DNA from: Amycolatopsis alba DSM 44262
Lineage (GTDB): Bacteria; Actinomycetota; Actinomycetes; Mycobacteriales; Pseudonocardiaceae
NCBI RefSeq assembly: GCF_000384215.1
Contig: NZ_KB913032.1
Coordinates: 248,001 to 312,000, forward strand
DNA length: 64,000 nucleotides
Reading direction: 5' to 3'
Numbering within the stretch: position 1 is the first letter of the stretch; every line of letters starts with the position of its first letter. Positions 45,611-53,939 of the stretch are shown here, one piece after another. The notes beneath the pieces are model-generated. The model searched no databases and was not told where the DNA came from. It saw only the letters and a list, made by a program, of their open reading frames with translations. The translations under genes were made by a program, and so were the position numbers.

Positions 45611-46450
45611 GTGGGCAGGGTGACGGTGCGGCGTCCGGTGCGGAAGATCTCCGCGACCAGGGACGTGCGGCGGCCCGACGCGCTCGCGGCCGAGGAACCG
45701 CTGGAAATCCGCGTCGGCGGCAAGGCACTCGCGGTCACCATGCGGACACCCGGCAACGACGTCGAACTGGCGCACGGCTTCCTGCTGTCCGAAGGCGTGC
45801 TCACCACACGCGAGGACGTCGCGGTCGCCCGGTACTGCGACGGCGTCGACGACCAGGGCCGCAACACCTACAACGTCCTGGACATCGCGCTGGCCGAAGG
45901 GGTCGCTCCGCCGGAGACGGGCGTCGAGCGGAACTTTTACACCACGTCCTCGTGCGGCGTCTGCGGCAAGGCCGCGCTCGACGCGGTGAAGCTGCGAAGC
46001 CGGTTCTCACCGGAGAAGTCCGGGTTCGCGGTGAGCACGGACGTGCTGGCGAAGCTCCCGGACACGCTGCGCGCGCACCAGAAGGTCTTCTCCAGCACCG
46101 GCGGGCTGCACGCGGCCGCCCTCTTCGACGGCGACGGGAACCTCGCCGTCGTCCGGGAGGACGTCGGCAGGCACAACGCCGTCGACAAGGTCCTCGGCTG
46201 GGCTCTGCAAGCAGGCCGGATCCCCGCGGCGGACGCCGGTCTGCTGGTGTCCGGCCGCGCGTCGTTCGAGCTGGTGCAGAAGGCCGCCATGGCCGGGATC
46301 GGGCTGCTGGCCGCGGTTTCCGCGCCGTCGTCGCTGGCCGCGGAACTGGCCGAGGAGAACGGCATGACCCTCATCGGGTTCCTGCGGGGCGACAGCATGA
46401 ACCTGTACAGCGGCGAACAGCGGGTGCTCGGCCTCGCGACAGGTACGTGA
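45611..46450 (+). CDS. fdhD: Formate dehydrogenase accessory sulfurtransferase FdhD
   Basis: Cytoplasmic protein of 279 residues that passes sulfur to the molybdenum cofactor of formate dehydrogenases and binds the cofactor. Diagnostic segments are [33 protein letters not shown], the catalytic [11 protein letters not shown] and [13 protein letters not shown], then [21 protein letters not shown] 45611 has AAAGGTGG just upstream. The likely client is the YdeP-type enzyme at 36.9 kb or a formate dehydrogenase elsewhere. Its stop codon lies inside the arm of a 28-bp palindrome, so that hairpin forms at the very end of the mRNA's coding part. Confidence 0.94.
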   Translation: MGRVTVRRPVRKISATRDVRRPDALAAEEPLEIRVGGKALAVTMRTPGNDVELAHGFLLSEGVLTTREDVAVARYCDGVDDQGRNTYNVLDIALAEGVAPPETGVERNFYTTSSCGVCGKAALDAVKLRSRFSPEKSGFAVSTDVLAKLPDTLRAHQKVFSSTGGLHAAALFDGDGNLAVVREDVGRHNAVDKVLGWALQAGRIPAADAGLLVSGRASFELVQKAAMAGIGLLAAVSAPSSLAAELAEENGMTLIGFLRGDSMNLYSGEQRVLGLATGT

Positions 46451-46500
46451 TGGCCCCCTTCATTGCGCTAGACGCAATGAAGGGGGCCATCACGTACCTG
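46440..46500. repeat. Perfect 28-bp palindrome including the fdhD stop
   Basis: The arm 46440-46467 (starting CAGGTACGTGATGGCCCCC) pairs exactly with 46473-46500 around CTAGA. The fdhD stop (46448-46450) is inside the left arm. There is no U-tract. It is the first of a run of palindromes up to 46986. Confidence 0.85.
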
Positions 46501-46605
46501 GGGAAGGTGTGAAGGTCGAGTTTCCTCGGCTGAGCTGGGGGAAGGGGCCTTCACGCGGCATCGCTGTGACTGCTGGTGCCTCTGAAGCCACAGGTGCCTT
46601 TCGCA
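46501..46605. other. Spacer in the palindrome island
   Basis: No gene. It holds an unpaired copy of the family word in reverse (GAAGGGGCCTTCACG, 46541-46555). Confidence 0.4.
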
Positions 46606-46664
46606 GTGTCCGTGATGGCCTCCTTCACTACCTTCAGGGTAGGCAAGGAGGCCTTCACGGACAC
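46606..46664. repeat. Imperfect 27-bp palindrome
   Basis: Arms 46606-46632 and 46638-46664 pair at 24 of 27 positions around TTCAG. The right arm, read in reverse, contains GTCCGTGAAGGCCTCCTTG, exactly as in the 18600 palindrome. Confidence 0.8.
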
Positions 46665-46667
46665 CTG

Positions 46668-46816
46668 ACAGGACATTTGCCTAACCCCTCAATCCGAATC
46701 GCCACTCACGACCCTTCGCTCGGTTGGGACCGTTGGTGGAACGAAGGGGTCCTTCAGCCCTAGCTGGGTACGGGGTCGTGAGTGACTGGTGTCCCCAATG
46801 ACACATTGGGGGCGCC
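46668..46816. repeat. GTGAGTGGC-type element and nested small palindromes
   Basis: Read in reverse, 46714 to about 46668 gives GGGTCGTGAGTGGCGATTCG and then TTGAGGGGTTAGGCAAATG, closely matching 58761-58802. CACTCACGACCC (46703-46714) pairs with GGGTCGTGAGTG (46773-46784), with CCCTTCG/CGAAGGG nested inside. CCCCAATG (46793-46800)/CATTGGGG (46804-46811) forms a further hairpin. No gene is seen. Confidence 0.65.
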
Positions 46817-46854
46817 CATCGCGAAGCCGTCGCGCGAAGATCGGGGTGGTCCTG

Positions 46855-46911
46855 GTGTCCTGAAGGCCCCCTTTGAGACGTTGATCGTCTCAAAGGGGTC
46901 CTTCAGGACAC
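46855..46911. repeat. Near-perfect 26-bp palindrome
   Basis: Arms 46855-46880 (GTGTCCTGAAGGCCCCCTTT at its start) and 46886-46911 pair at 25 of 26 positions around TTGAT. The word is a variant of that in the 18600 and 46606 palindromes. Confidence 0.82.
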
Positions 46912-46945
46912 CCGAGCGAGGCAGGCGGCGCCCGGCCAGGAAACT

Positions 46946-46986
46946 CGTGAGTGGCCAGGACGGTCTGACCGTCCTGGCCACTCACG
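46946..46986. repeat. Perfect 20-bp palindrome after the carotenoid oxygenase gene
   Basis: CGTGAGTGGCCAGGACGGTC (46946-46965) pairs exactly with 46967-46986. The first 18 nt recur in the element ending at 59089. It lies 5 nt past the stop of the minus-strand gene. Confidence 0.82.
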
Positions 46987-46991
46987 CCCCC

Positions 46992-48422
46992 TTATTCGGT
47001 ACCGACCCAGTTGCCGTGGAAGCCGTTCGGCACCCGGTCCGGCAGGTGCACGGCACCGACGGTCTCCAGTGTCCCCGCGTCCAAAATGGTCAGATCGCTC
47101 TTCTGCGTCGCGGGATCGTAGACGAACCCCATCAGCACGCCCTCGTCCTCGCCCGCGTCCACCGAGGACGGAACGAACACGAACTCCCCCACCTGCGCGC
47201 CGTCGCCGAATTCCCGCGACGCCACCGAACGCTTCCACAGGTCGTGCTTGAGCAGTGACCCCGACGAAGCCGATCCATCCTTTGTGGACACCGAGTAGCC
47301 GAAGCGGTGCGGCCGCCCGACCAGTCGCTCGTCGACGCGCGGGAACTCCTGACCCTGGTCGTCGAGCCGTTCCTCGACGACCTTGCCCGCGGCCAGGTCG
47401 ACGGTCCAGCGGTCCAGGGTCGGCGGCCCCTCGGCGGGCCCGAGGAGTTCGCTGTCGAACATCTTCGGGTGCCGGACGACGTCCAGCACGATGGTGTCGC
47501 CGTCGTCGTAGGCGTTCATCGGGTGGAACACGTAGCAGGGCTCGACCTCGAACCAGCGGACGTCGCCGCTGCCGCCGTCTCGCGGCATGACCCCGATCCG
47601 CGCCGGGTACGCGGGGTTCCAGCGGTACGGCAGGCCCCCGTTGCCCGAGATCCGCGAACGCAGCTTCGCGCCGAGCGGGTCCGGCACCTTCACCTTGCCC
47701 ACCAGCGCGGACACCACCAGCCGGGCGGGAGTGCGCAGGAACGACGGGACCGACGTGGCAACGGCCTGTTCGCTCTCGAAGGTGACCGGCAGGTCGTAGA
47801 AAATGACGTGCTTCTCCGTCAGGGAGAAGTCGTGCATCATCGGCGAACCGGTGACCTCGATGTCCACCGTGCGCCGCGCATGGCCTTCGGCGTCGATGAC
47901 CGAGTACTGCACCTTGTTGCCCCAGCCGAAGAAGTACGACACGGCGTGCAGTTCGCCGGTCTCCGGGTCACGCTTCGGGTGCGCGGTGTAGCCGCCGGGA
48001 AGGGTGCCGTCGAAGTCGCAGGCGCCGACGGTGTCGAGTTCCTCGGTCAGTTCGAAGTTGGTGGCGCCGCCTTCGATCAGCGCGAGGGTCTTGCCCGCGT
48101 GGCCGATCACGTTCGTGTTGGCGCCCATGGAAGCGGGTCCGCCCGCCCAGTCCTCGCCGAGTTCCCGTGCGAGCCGGGGGCTGCGCACCCAGCGGTTGCG
48201 GTACCACTCGGCGCGGCCGTCCCGCAGCCGGACGCCGTGCACCATGCCGTCGCCCATGAACCAGTGGTAGGTCGCCGGGTCCACTTCGGACAGCGGGTTC
48301 GGCCCGTTCCGCAGATAACGCCCGTCCAGGTACTCCGGGATGTGCCCGGTGACGCGCAGTTCGGTGATCGTGTGCTCGTGACTGACGGGGGCGAAGTTGC
48401 CCTCGAGGAACTTGTTACCCAT
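46992..48422 (-). CDS. Carotenoid oxygenase family protein
   Basis: Non-haem iron dioxygenase of 476 residues in the RPE65/carotenoid-cleavage family, a seven-bladed propeller. The four iron-binding histidines are expected in YTAHPKRDPETG, PMMHDFSLTEKH, VFHPMNAYDDGD and the C-terminal PNGFHGNW; the opening YLDGRYLRNGPNPL and GDGMVHGVRL are also standard. It cleaves a carotenoid, apocarotenoid or stilbene-type double bond; the substrate is unknown. It is divergent from a TetR gene, with a double operator between. A desaturase/hydroxylase fusion that could act on carotenoids lies about 8 kb away. Confidence 0.93.
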   Translation of the reverse strand: MGNKFLEGNFAPVSHEHTITELRVTGHIPEYLDGRYLRNGPNPLSEVDPATYHWFMGDGMVHGVRLRDGRAEWYRNRWVRSPRLARELGEDWAGGPASMGANTNVIGHAGKTLALIEGGATNFELTEELDTVGACDFDGTLPGGYTAHPKRDPETGELHAVSYFFGWGNKVQYSVIDAEGHARRTVDIEVTGSPMMHDFSLTEKHVIFYDLPVTFESEQAVATSVPSFLRTPARLVVSALVGKVKVPDPLGAKLRSRISGNGGLPYRWNPAYPARIGVMPRDGGSGDVRWFEVEPCYVFHPMNAYDDGDTIVLDVVRHPKMFDSELLGPAEGPPTLDRWTVDLAAGKVVEERLDDQGQEFPRVDERLVGRPHRFGYSVSTKDGSASSGSLLKHDLWKRSVASREFGDGAQVGEFVFVPSSVDAGEDEGVLMGFVYDPATQKSDLTILDAGTLETVGAVHLPDRVPNGFHGNWVGTE

Positions 48423-48446
48423 GACGGGCCCCCTGGATCGATGGCT

Positions 48447-48483
48447 ATAACGCGGTTATGGACACCATTTATAACAGGGTTAT
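48447..48483. promoter_or_regulatory. Double ATAAC-N3-GTTAT operator
   Basis: Two palindromes, ATAAC-GCG-GTTAT (48447-48459) and ATAAC-AGG-GTTAT (48471-48483), are offset by 24 bp in the short gap between the carotenoid oxygenase and TetR genes. This is a strong candidate for the binding site of the adjacent TetR protein, covering both start regions. Confidence 0.72.
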
Positions 48484-48498
48484 GAGACACTGGCAAGC

Positions 48499-49197
48499 AT
48501 GTCACCGAAACCCGCCGCCGCCGAGGTCAAGGCCAAGCTGATCGAGGCGGCGATCCGGCTGCTCTCGGACGGCGGCCCCGAGGCGCTCCAGGCCCGCAAG
48601 CTGGCTGCCGAGATCGGCGCGTCGACCATGGCCGTGTACACCCACTTCGGCGGGATGGGCGCCTTGGTGGACGCGGTCGCGCGCGAGGGATTCCGGCGGC
48701 TGTCGGCGAATCTGGGCGAGGTCACGGAGACCGACGATCCGGCGGCCGACATCCTCACCCTGGCGCTGGCGTACCGGCGGACCGTGGTGGACAACCCGCA
48801 GCTCTACGCGGTGACCTTCGGCCAGAGCCAGCCCAACGGGCAGAAGGCGGCGCTGGGTGACATGACCAACGAGGAGACCCGCCAGAACGCCAGCGAGGAA
48901 GGCCGCGAGGCCTTCGGCTACCTCGTCCGCGCCGCGAAGCGGGTGATCGAGGCGGGCCGGTTCCGTCCCGCCCCGGAATTCGCCGTCGCCGCCCAGCTCT
49001 GGAGCGCCGTGCACGGCTACATCACCCTGGAGGTCGCCGGCCACTTCGGCGACGGCCGGAATGGCGTGGACCACATCCTGATTCCCCTGGCCACCGCGCT
49101 CGGCGTGGGCCTCGGCGACACTTACGAGGCCGCGACGCGGTCCGCCCAGGTCTCGATCGACGCCTGGCGTGCGAAAGAAGGAAACATCGGCACCTGA
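48499..49197 (+). CDS. TetR/AcrR family regulator of the carotenoid oxygenase gene
   Basis: A 232-residue one-component regulator. The DNA-binding domain spans about 8-55: VKAKLIEAAIRLLSDGGPEA, LQARKLAAEIGASTMAVYTH, FGGMGALVDAV. The C-terminal domain resembles the TetR_C WHG group (YRRTVVDNPQLYAVTFG). It is divergent from the carotenoid oxygenase gene across a duplicated palindrome, so it probably represses that gene and responds to a carotenoid or apocarotenoid-like ligand (inference). GACACT ends 7 nt before the ATG, so the mRNA may be leaderless. Confidence 0.9.
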   Translation: MSPKPAAAEVKAKLIEAAIRLLSDGGPEALQARKLAAEIGASTMAVYTHFGGMGALVDAVAREGFRRLSANLGEVTETDDPAADILTLALAYRRTVVDNPQLYAVTFGQSQPNGQKAALGDMTNEETRQNASEEGREAFGYLVRAAKRVIEAGRFRPAPEFAVAAQLWSAVHGYITLEVAGHFGDGRNGVDHILIPLATALGVGLGDTYEAATRSAQVSIDAWRAKEGNIGT

Positions 49198-49294
49198 TCC
49201 GGCGATACCCCGGTCACAGGTCGGTGAATCGTGCAACCTTTGACCGAGAGCGCACGTCTGACCTGGTAGAAGATCAACGGGGGAACGGGGACGG

Positions 49295-50236
49295 GTGGAC
49301 GAGGACGACCAGGGGCACGTGACGCTGCCGGGGGTGCACGGCGCCCGCCGCTGGCTGAGCCGTCGTTCCGTGCTGATCGCCGGGGCTTCCGGCCTCGGTG
49401 TCGCGGGGCTCGCCGCCGGAACGGCCACCGGTGCCCTGCCATTCAGCGAGGCGCTTCAGCGGGCACTCGGCGTCGCTTCGCCGACCCCGGCCACCCAGCT
49501 CGGCAGCCCCCGCGTCGAACGGGTGTACTCCGAAGCCCGCGGCCGCGAGGTCGACCTCGTGCTGATGCTGCCGACCAAGGCGCCGCCCAAGGGCCTGCCG
49601 ATGTCGCTGATGCTGCACGGCCTCCACGGCACCGCGCGGCACGCCGCCCCGACCGGACTGCTCAAGCAACTCAGCTCTGACGTCGCCCGCAAGGCGGTGC
49701 CCCCGTTCGGGTTCGTCGCGGTCGACGGCGGAGACCACTACTGGCACGAGAACAAACCCGGCGACAACCCGATGGCGATGCTGCTGGAAGAGGTCCCCCG
49801 CTGGCTGGCCGCCCGCGGCCTCGGCGGCCGGGACGGGCTGCCGTTCGCCGCCACCGGTCTTTCCATGGGTGGTTTCGGCGCGCTGCTCTACACCCGGCGG
49901 CGGCTGGAACGCCGTCGCCCGCCCGCCGCGGTCGCGGCGCTCGCGCCCGCCCTGATCACGTCGTGGCCGGAAATGAGCAAGCGGGGCGCGTTCCGGGACG
50001 CCGCCGACTGGGGCTCGCTGGACCCGTTGCGCCACATCGACGCCACCAAGAGCGTGCCGACCGGGATCTGGTGCGGGACCGAAGACCCGTTCATCGGCGG
50101 GGTGCGCAAGTTCATCTCCGAAGCGCGGCCCATCGTCGCGCACACCGCGCGCGGCAAGCACGGCGACGCCTTCAACCGCACGGTCGTGCCGAGCCTGGTC
50201 GCGTTTCTCGGCAAGCACGTGCCGAAGAACGCCTAG
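49295..50236 (+). CDS. Exported alpha/beta-hydrolase, esterase D/antigen 85-like
   Basis: A 313-residue esterase with a twin-arginine-like signal (LSRRSVLIAGASGLGVAGLA, about 21-41). The alpha/beta fold has MSLMLHGLHGTARHA (oxyanion region), the nucleophile elbow ATGLSMGGFGALLY, Asp in WCGTEDPFIGG, and His in ARGKHGDAFNR. It belongs to the putative-esterase family that includes antigen 85 mycolyltransferases and S-formylglutathione hydrolase; export points to an envelope or extracellular ester. The GTG start has a G-rich site upstream. Its end overlaps the convergent regulator gene by 4 nt. Confidence 0.86.
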   Translation: MDEDDQGHVTLPGVHGARRWLSRRSVLIAGASGLGVAGLAAGTATGALPFSEALQRALGVASPTPATQLGSPRVERVYSEARGREVDLVLMLPTKAPPKGLPMSLMLHGLHGTARHAAPTGLLKQLSSDVARKAVPPFGFVAVDGGDHYWHENKPGDNPMAMLLEEVPRWLAARGLGGRDGLPFAATGLSMGGFGALLYTRRRLERRRPPAAVAALAPALITSWPEMSKRGAFRDAADWGSLDPLRHIDATKSVPTGIWCGTEDPFIGGVRKFISEARPIVAHTARGKHGDAFNRTVVPSLVAFLGKHVPKNA

Positions 50237-51153
50237 ACGCGGAAGTAGATCCTGGTCACGGTCGAGCCCGGTCTGAGGTACTGCCGGACCAGATCGGCGA
50301 CCTGGTTCACCAGTACCAGGCCACGTCCGCCGATCTGCCCCGGCGGAGCGGGACGGCGGCCCGCCAGCGGATCGCTCAACGTGCCTTCGTCGATGACCTC
50401 GCAGAGCACATGAGCCTCGTCGCGCCAGATGCGGACGACGCCATGGCCCGAACCGTGCAGCACACTGTTGGCCGAAAGCTCCGCCACGGCGAGGACGAGG
50501 TCTTCCACCCGGTCCGGGGCGAGCCCGCTCTCGTCGGCCCGCTCCTGCGCGAAGTGCCGCACCGCGGCGAGCCTGGCGAGGTCGAAGCGGAACGTGTCGG
50601 CCTCGCGCGGTTCGGGCAGCGGCAGGTTGTACTTCTCGACGACCGTGCCGGGGGCGTACCCCTCGCTCGGACGATCTCCGCCGGTGCCGGACAGGATCGG
50701 ATGGGTCCGCTCGACATCGGCGAGGACGTCGTCCTCGAGCCAGGTCCGGTCGTAGGGGCACAGGATGCTCAGGTCACGGTCGCCGAAAGCGAAGTTGATC
50801 AGTGCCTCGTGCTGCGCGCACGCCGGGTACTCGATGGCCGACCTCCCCGCCCAGACCGGCTCTCCGACGATCCGGACCGGACCTGGCCGGTTGTCCGCGA
50901 ACGCGAGGAGCACGCCGGGGAGGATGCGGCCGGGGTTGCGGCCGGCTTCGGTCATGTCGATGAGCTCGACGTCGGCGGCGGACTCGCCCAAGGCCGCTTC
51001 GATCAGCGTCAGGTTCCGGCCGGGTACGGCCACCGCGACAGGCTCGTCGAGCTTCAGCCCTTCGAGGATGTACGGAACCGTTCCATCCAGATACTCGGAG
51101 TCACCGGAGTAGAGCAGTCCCACATGGGAGAAGGGGCCCGTGGTGACTGTCAC
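50233..51153 (-). CDS. MEDS-domain plus RsbW-type ATPase regulator (RsbA-like)
   Basis: A 306-residue signalling protein. The N-terminal 170 residues form a MEDS/DcmR-like sensory domain (HVGLLYSGDSEYLDGTVPYI, and CPYDRTWLEDD). The C-terminal part is a GHKL serine-kinase-like domain of the anti-sigma RsbW type: AVAELSANSVLHGSGHG (N box), EVIDEGTLSDP and GGRGLVLVNQVADLV (G box). Such proteins bind anti-anti-sigma or sigma partners in stress and development circuits in Streptomyces relatives. No partner is adjacent; whether it is a kinase or an anti-sigma factor is not decided by the sequence. Confidence 0.85.
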   Translation of the reverse strand: MTVTTGPFSHVGLLYSGDSEYLDGTVPYILEGLKLDEPVAVAVPGRNLTLIEAALGESAADVELIDMTEAGRNPGRILPGVLLAFADNRPGPVRIVGEPVWAGRSAIEYPACAQHEALINFAFGDRDLSILCPYDRTWLEDDVLADVERTHPILSGTGGDRPSEGYAPGTVVEKYNLPLPEPREADTFRFDLARLAAVRHFAQERADESGLAPDRVEDLVLAVAELSANSVLHGSGHGVVRIWRDEAHVLCEVIDEGTLSDPLAGRRPAPPGQIGGRGLVLVNQVADLVRQYLRPGSTVTRIYFRV

Positions 51154-51227
51154 GGACTCGTCTTACCCCGTGGAAGCGGTTCTGAAACCCTGCGAACGGA
51201 GGAAAAGACGAAAACTGCCGGGGCTGA

Positions 51228-51611
51228 TCAGCCGAGCCAGCGTCCCGCCATCGAGATCAACCAGAATCCGGCGAGCGTCGCACCGGTGAACAGTCCGGTC
51301 CAGACTACGAGCGAGTGGTTCGCTTCCGCGCTCCGCGCCGCCTTGATCCGGATGAGCGCGTACGCCGAACCGGCGAACAACGGCAGCGGGATCAGTGGTA
51401 AGGGCGACAACCGGACGACGCCTGCCACCAGGCAGGTCGCCACCAGCACGCCCAGCACGATCGTGAGTGCGCGCGGGATCCACGGGTGCCCGCGATAGGC
51501 CCCGATGACGATGCGTTCGGTGAGCTCCACGAGTCCCGTGACCTCGCGCGGACTCGCGGCTGCCAGCTCGGGAGCCTCGGTCTCGTCCTTCGTGGAAGTC
51601 AGCGGCACCAT
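51228..51611 (-). CDS. Small membrane protein of unknown function
   Basis: A 127-residue protein with an acidic cytoplasmic N-terminus (about 1-45) and three predicted membrane helices (about 47-66, 71-90, 100-121). No family is recognised. It lies between clpX and the RsbA-like regulator, 75 nt from the latter and after the hairpin that ends the clp operon, so it has its own promoter or is read through. Confidence 0.65.
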   Translation of the reverse strand: MVPLTSTKDETEAPELAAASPREVTGLVELTERIVIGAYRGHPWIPRALTIVLGVLVATCLVAGVVRLSPLPLIPLPLFAGSAYALIRIKAARSAEANHSLVVWTGLFTGATLAGFWLISMAGRWLG

Positions 51612-51657
51612 CGCATCCTATCTCGGTCCGGTCACCGGCCGGACCGGGCCGGAGAAA

Positions 51658-51696
51658 CCGATGCCCCGGCCCGGAAGGATCCGGCCGGGGCATCGG
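51658..51696 (-). terminator. Hairpin terminator downstream of clpX
   Basis: CCGATGCCCCGGCC (51658-51671) pairs perfectly with GGCCGGGGCATCGG (51683-51696) around an 11-nt loop, 16 nt past the clpX stop. No U-tract follows. It also faces the 51228 gene's upstream side. Confidence 0.7.
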
Positions 51697-51712
51697 TGAC
51701 GAAGATCGCCGC

Positions 51713-53008
51713 TCAGGCGGACTTCTCGCCGCGCTCGCTGCTGCGACGACGTGTCGGCTGACGCGCCACGATCGTCGGGTTCACGTTCTCGCGGACCGTC
51801 TGCTCGGTGATGACGACCTTCGCGACGTCGTCGCGGCTGGGAATGTCGTACATGACCGGCTGCAGGACCTCTTCCATGATCGCGCGCAGGCCACGGGCGC
51901 CGGTGCCGCGGAGCACGGCCTGGTCGGCGATGGCCTCGAGCGCGGTCTGGGTGAACTCCAGCTCGACGTTGTCCATCTCGAAGAGCTTCTTGTACTGCTT
52001 CACCAGCGCGTTGCGCGGCGTGGTCAGAATGCTGACCAGCGAGTCCTTGTCCAGGTGGGTCACCGTCGCCACGACCGGGAGGCGGCCGATGAACTCCGGG
52101 ATGAGCCCGAACTTGATCAGGTCCTCCGGCATGGTGTCGGAGAAGATGTCGCTCTCGTCGATCTCGGCCTTGGTGCGGATCTCCGCGCCGAAACCGAGGC
52201 CGCGCTTGCCGACCCGCTCGTTGATGATCTTCTCCAGGCCGGCGAACGCGCCTGCCACGATGAACAGCACGTTCGTCGTGTCGATCTGGATGAACTCCTG
52301 GTGCGGGTGCTTGCGGCCGCCCTGCGGCGGCACCGACGCGGTGGTGCCTTCGAGGATCTTCAGCAGCGCCTGCTGCACGCCCTCACCGGACACGTCGCGG
52401 GTGATCGACGGGTTCTCCGACTTCCGGGCGATCTTGTCGACCTCGTCGATGTAGATGATGCCCGTCTCGGCCCGCTTGACGTCGTAATCCGCCGCCTGGA
52501 TCAGCTTGAGCAGGATGTTCTCGACGTCTTCGCCCACATAACCGGCTTCGGTGAGCGCCGTGGCGTCCGCGATCGCGAACGGGACGTTCAGCATCTTCGC
52601 CAGCGTCTGGGCCAGATAAGTCTTGCCGCAACCCGTCGGCCCGAGCATCAGGATGTTGGACTTCGCCAGCTCGACGGTCTCGTCCTTGGAATCCTTCGGC
52701 CCGGCCTTGTCGTCGGACTGCACACGCTTGTAGTGGTTGTACACCGCCACGGCCAGCGATCGCTTCGCGTCGTCCTGGCCGATGATGTACTGCTCGAGGA
52801 ACTCGTGGATCTCGGCGGGCTTGGGCAGCTCGTCGAGCTTGACCTCACCGGCCTCGGCGAGTTCCTCTTCGATGATCTCGTTGCAGAGATCGATGCACTC
52901 ATCGCAGATGTAGACCCCGGGGCCGGCAATGAGCTTCTTCACCTGCTTTTGGCTCTTGCCGCAGAAAGAACATTTCAGCAGGTCGCCGCCGTCACCGATC
53001 CGTGCCAT
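51713..53008 (-). CDS. clpX: ATP-dependent Clp protease ATP-binding subunit ClpX
   Basis: AAA+ unfoldase of 431 residues that feeds substrates to ClpP. An N-terminal C4 zinc domain (CSFCGKSQ ... [10 protein letters not shown]) is followed by Walker [12 protein letters not shown], Walker [11 protein letters not shown], the pore loop GYVG, and the sensor-2 region [11 protein letters not shown] with the C-terminal domain. ATG 53008 begins the conserved [17 protein letters not shown]; longer frames are not conserved. It lies downstream of clpP2 but after a hairpin and a 232-nt gap, so it probably has its own promoter as well. Confidence 0.97.
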   Translation of the reverse strand: MARIGDGGDLLKCSFCGKSQKQVKKLIAGPGVYICDECIDLCNEIIEEELAEAGEVKLDELPKPAEIHEFLEQYIIGQDDAKRSLAVAVYNHYKRVQSDDKAGPKDSKDETVELAKSNILMLGPTGCGKTYLAQTLAKMLNVPFAIADATALTEAGYVGEDVENILLKLIQAADYDVKRAETGIIYIDEVDKIARKSENPSITRDVSGEGVQQALLKILEGTTASVPPQGGRKHPHQEFIQIDTTNVLFIVAGAFAGLEKIINERVGKRGLGFGAEIRTKAEIDESDIFSDTMPEDLIKFGLIPEFIGRLPVVATVTHLDKDSLVSILTTPRNALVKQYKKLFEMDNVELEFTQTALEAIADQAVLRGTGARGLRAIMEEVLQPVMYDIPSRDDVAKVVITEQTVRENVNPTIVARQPTRRRSSERGEKSA

Positions 53009-53191
53009 GGCCGTTGACCTCGTCCCCTCCGGCGCAGTGTCTGCGCCTGCACTGTCGTGCCTGACTGTCGTACCCCGGTCACGGATGACCTCTCGGAGCC
53101 TCACACATTGCCACTGACGGTACCCGTCCGATGCCGTCGGCGGGAGAACCAACGTCATATCTGAGCACGCCAGAAGCTGACCTTAGACCAG

Positions 53192-53229
53192 GGATCCGGT
53201 GCGTGTCGTCACCCGACACGCACCGATCC
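53192..53229 (-). terminator. Hairpin after clpP2
   Basis: GGATCCGGTGCGTGTCG (53192-53208) pairs with CGACACGCACCGATCC (53214-53229) with one bulge and a 5-nt loop, 11 nt past the clpP2 stop. It has no U-tract and should limit read-through into clpX. The rest of the 232-nt gap (53009-53240) shows no gene and should hold the clpX promoter. Confidence 0.7.
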
Positions 53230-53240
53230 CCCTCCCGCGA

Positions 53241-53912
53241 TCAGCTGCTCGAAGCCTTGCGGTACTCGAGCACCTCGTCGACGATCCCGTACGCCTTGGC
53301 CTCGTCGGCCGTCAGGATCTTGTCGCGCTCGATGTCCTTCTTGACCTCGTCGGCGTCCTTGTTCGTGTGCTTCGCCAGGATGACCTCCATCTGGCGCCGC
53401 ACCCGCTGGATCTCATTGGCCTGGATCTCCAGGTCCGACACCTGGCCGTAGGTGCCCTCGGTGGCGGGCTGGTGGATCAGCACCCGCGAGTTCGGCAGCG
53501 TGAACCGCTTGCCGGGGGTGCCCGCCGCCAGCAGCACCGCGGCGGCCGAAGCGGCCTGGCCGATGCACATCGTGACGATGTCGGGGCGGACGTACTGCAT
53601 CGTGTCGTAGATCGCCATCAGCGCGGTGAAGGAACCACCGGGCGAGTTGATCAGGATCATGATGTCGCGGTCCGGGTCCTCGTGCTCGAGGTGCAGCAGC
53701 TGGACCATCACGTCGTTGGCCGACGCGTCGTCGATCTGCACGCCGAGCATGATCTGACGCTCTTCGTACAGCTTGTTGTACGGGTTCGATTCCTTGATGC
53801 CGTAGCTCGTGCGCTCGACGTACGAGGGCAGGACGTACCGCGACTGCGGCAGCTGGAGCCGCGACTGCATCCCCGGCGCCTGCGACCCGATCGGAAGCTG
53901 GAAGTTGCTCAT
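53241..53912 (-). CDS. clpP2: ATP-dependent Clp protease proteolytic subunit ClpP2
   Basis: Serine protease subunit of 223 residues that forms a mixed tetradecamer with ClpP1. The active-site Ser is in MCIGQAASAAAVLLA, the His in VLIHQPATEG, and the oxyanion and handle segments ILINSPGGSFTALMAIYDTM and EIQRVRRQMEVILAKHT are present. The N-terminal propeptide region (SYVERTSYGIKESNPYNKLY) is normal for ClpP2. It starts 27 nt downstream of clpP1 in the same operon. Confidence 0.96.
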   Translation of the reverse strand: MSNFQLPIGSQAPGMQSRLQLPQSRYVLPSYVERTSYGIKESNPYNKLYEERQIMLGVQIDDASANDVMVQLLHLEHEDPDRDIMILINSPGGSFTALMAIYDTMQYVRPDIVTMCIGQAASAAAVLLAAGTPGKRFTLPNSRVLIHQPATEGTYGQVSDLEIQANEIQRVRRQMEVILAKHTNKDADEVKKDIERDKILTADEAKAYGIVDEVLEYRKASSS

Positions 53913-53939
53913 TGAAATTCTCCTGTGTGCCGGCGCGGG

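Noticed and set aside
36933..46450. Complete respiratory formate dehydrogenase operon
   Set aside because: No iron-sulfur or membrane cytochrome subunits are present, and the molybdoenzyme belongs to the YdeP branch.
45139..46512. 457-codon frame across the carrier/fdhD gap
   Set aside because: Out-of-frame reading of fdhD and antisense of the carrier; the real frames carry all conserved motifs.
46440..46991. CRISPR array in the palindrome island
   Set aside because: Units are inverted, variable in length and spacing, and there are no regular spacers or cas genes.
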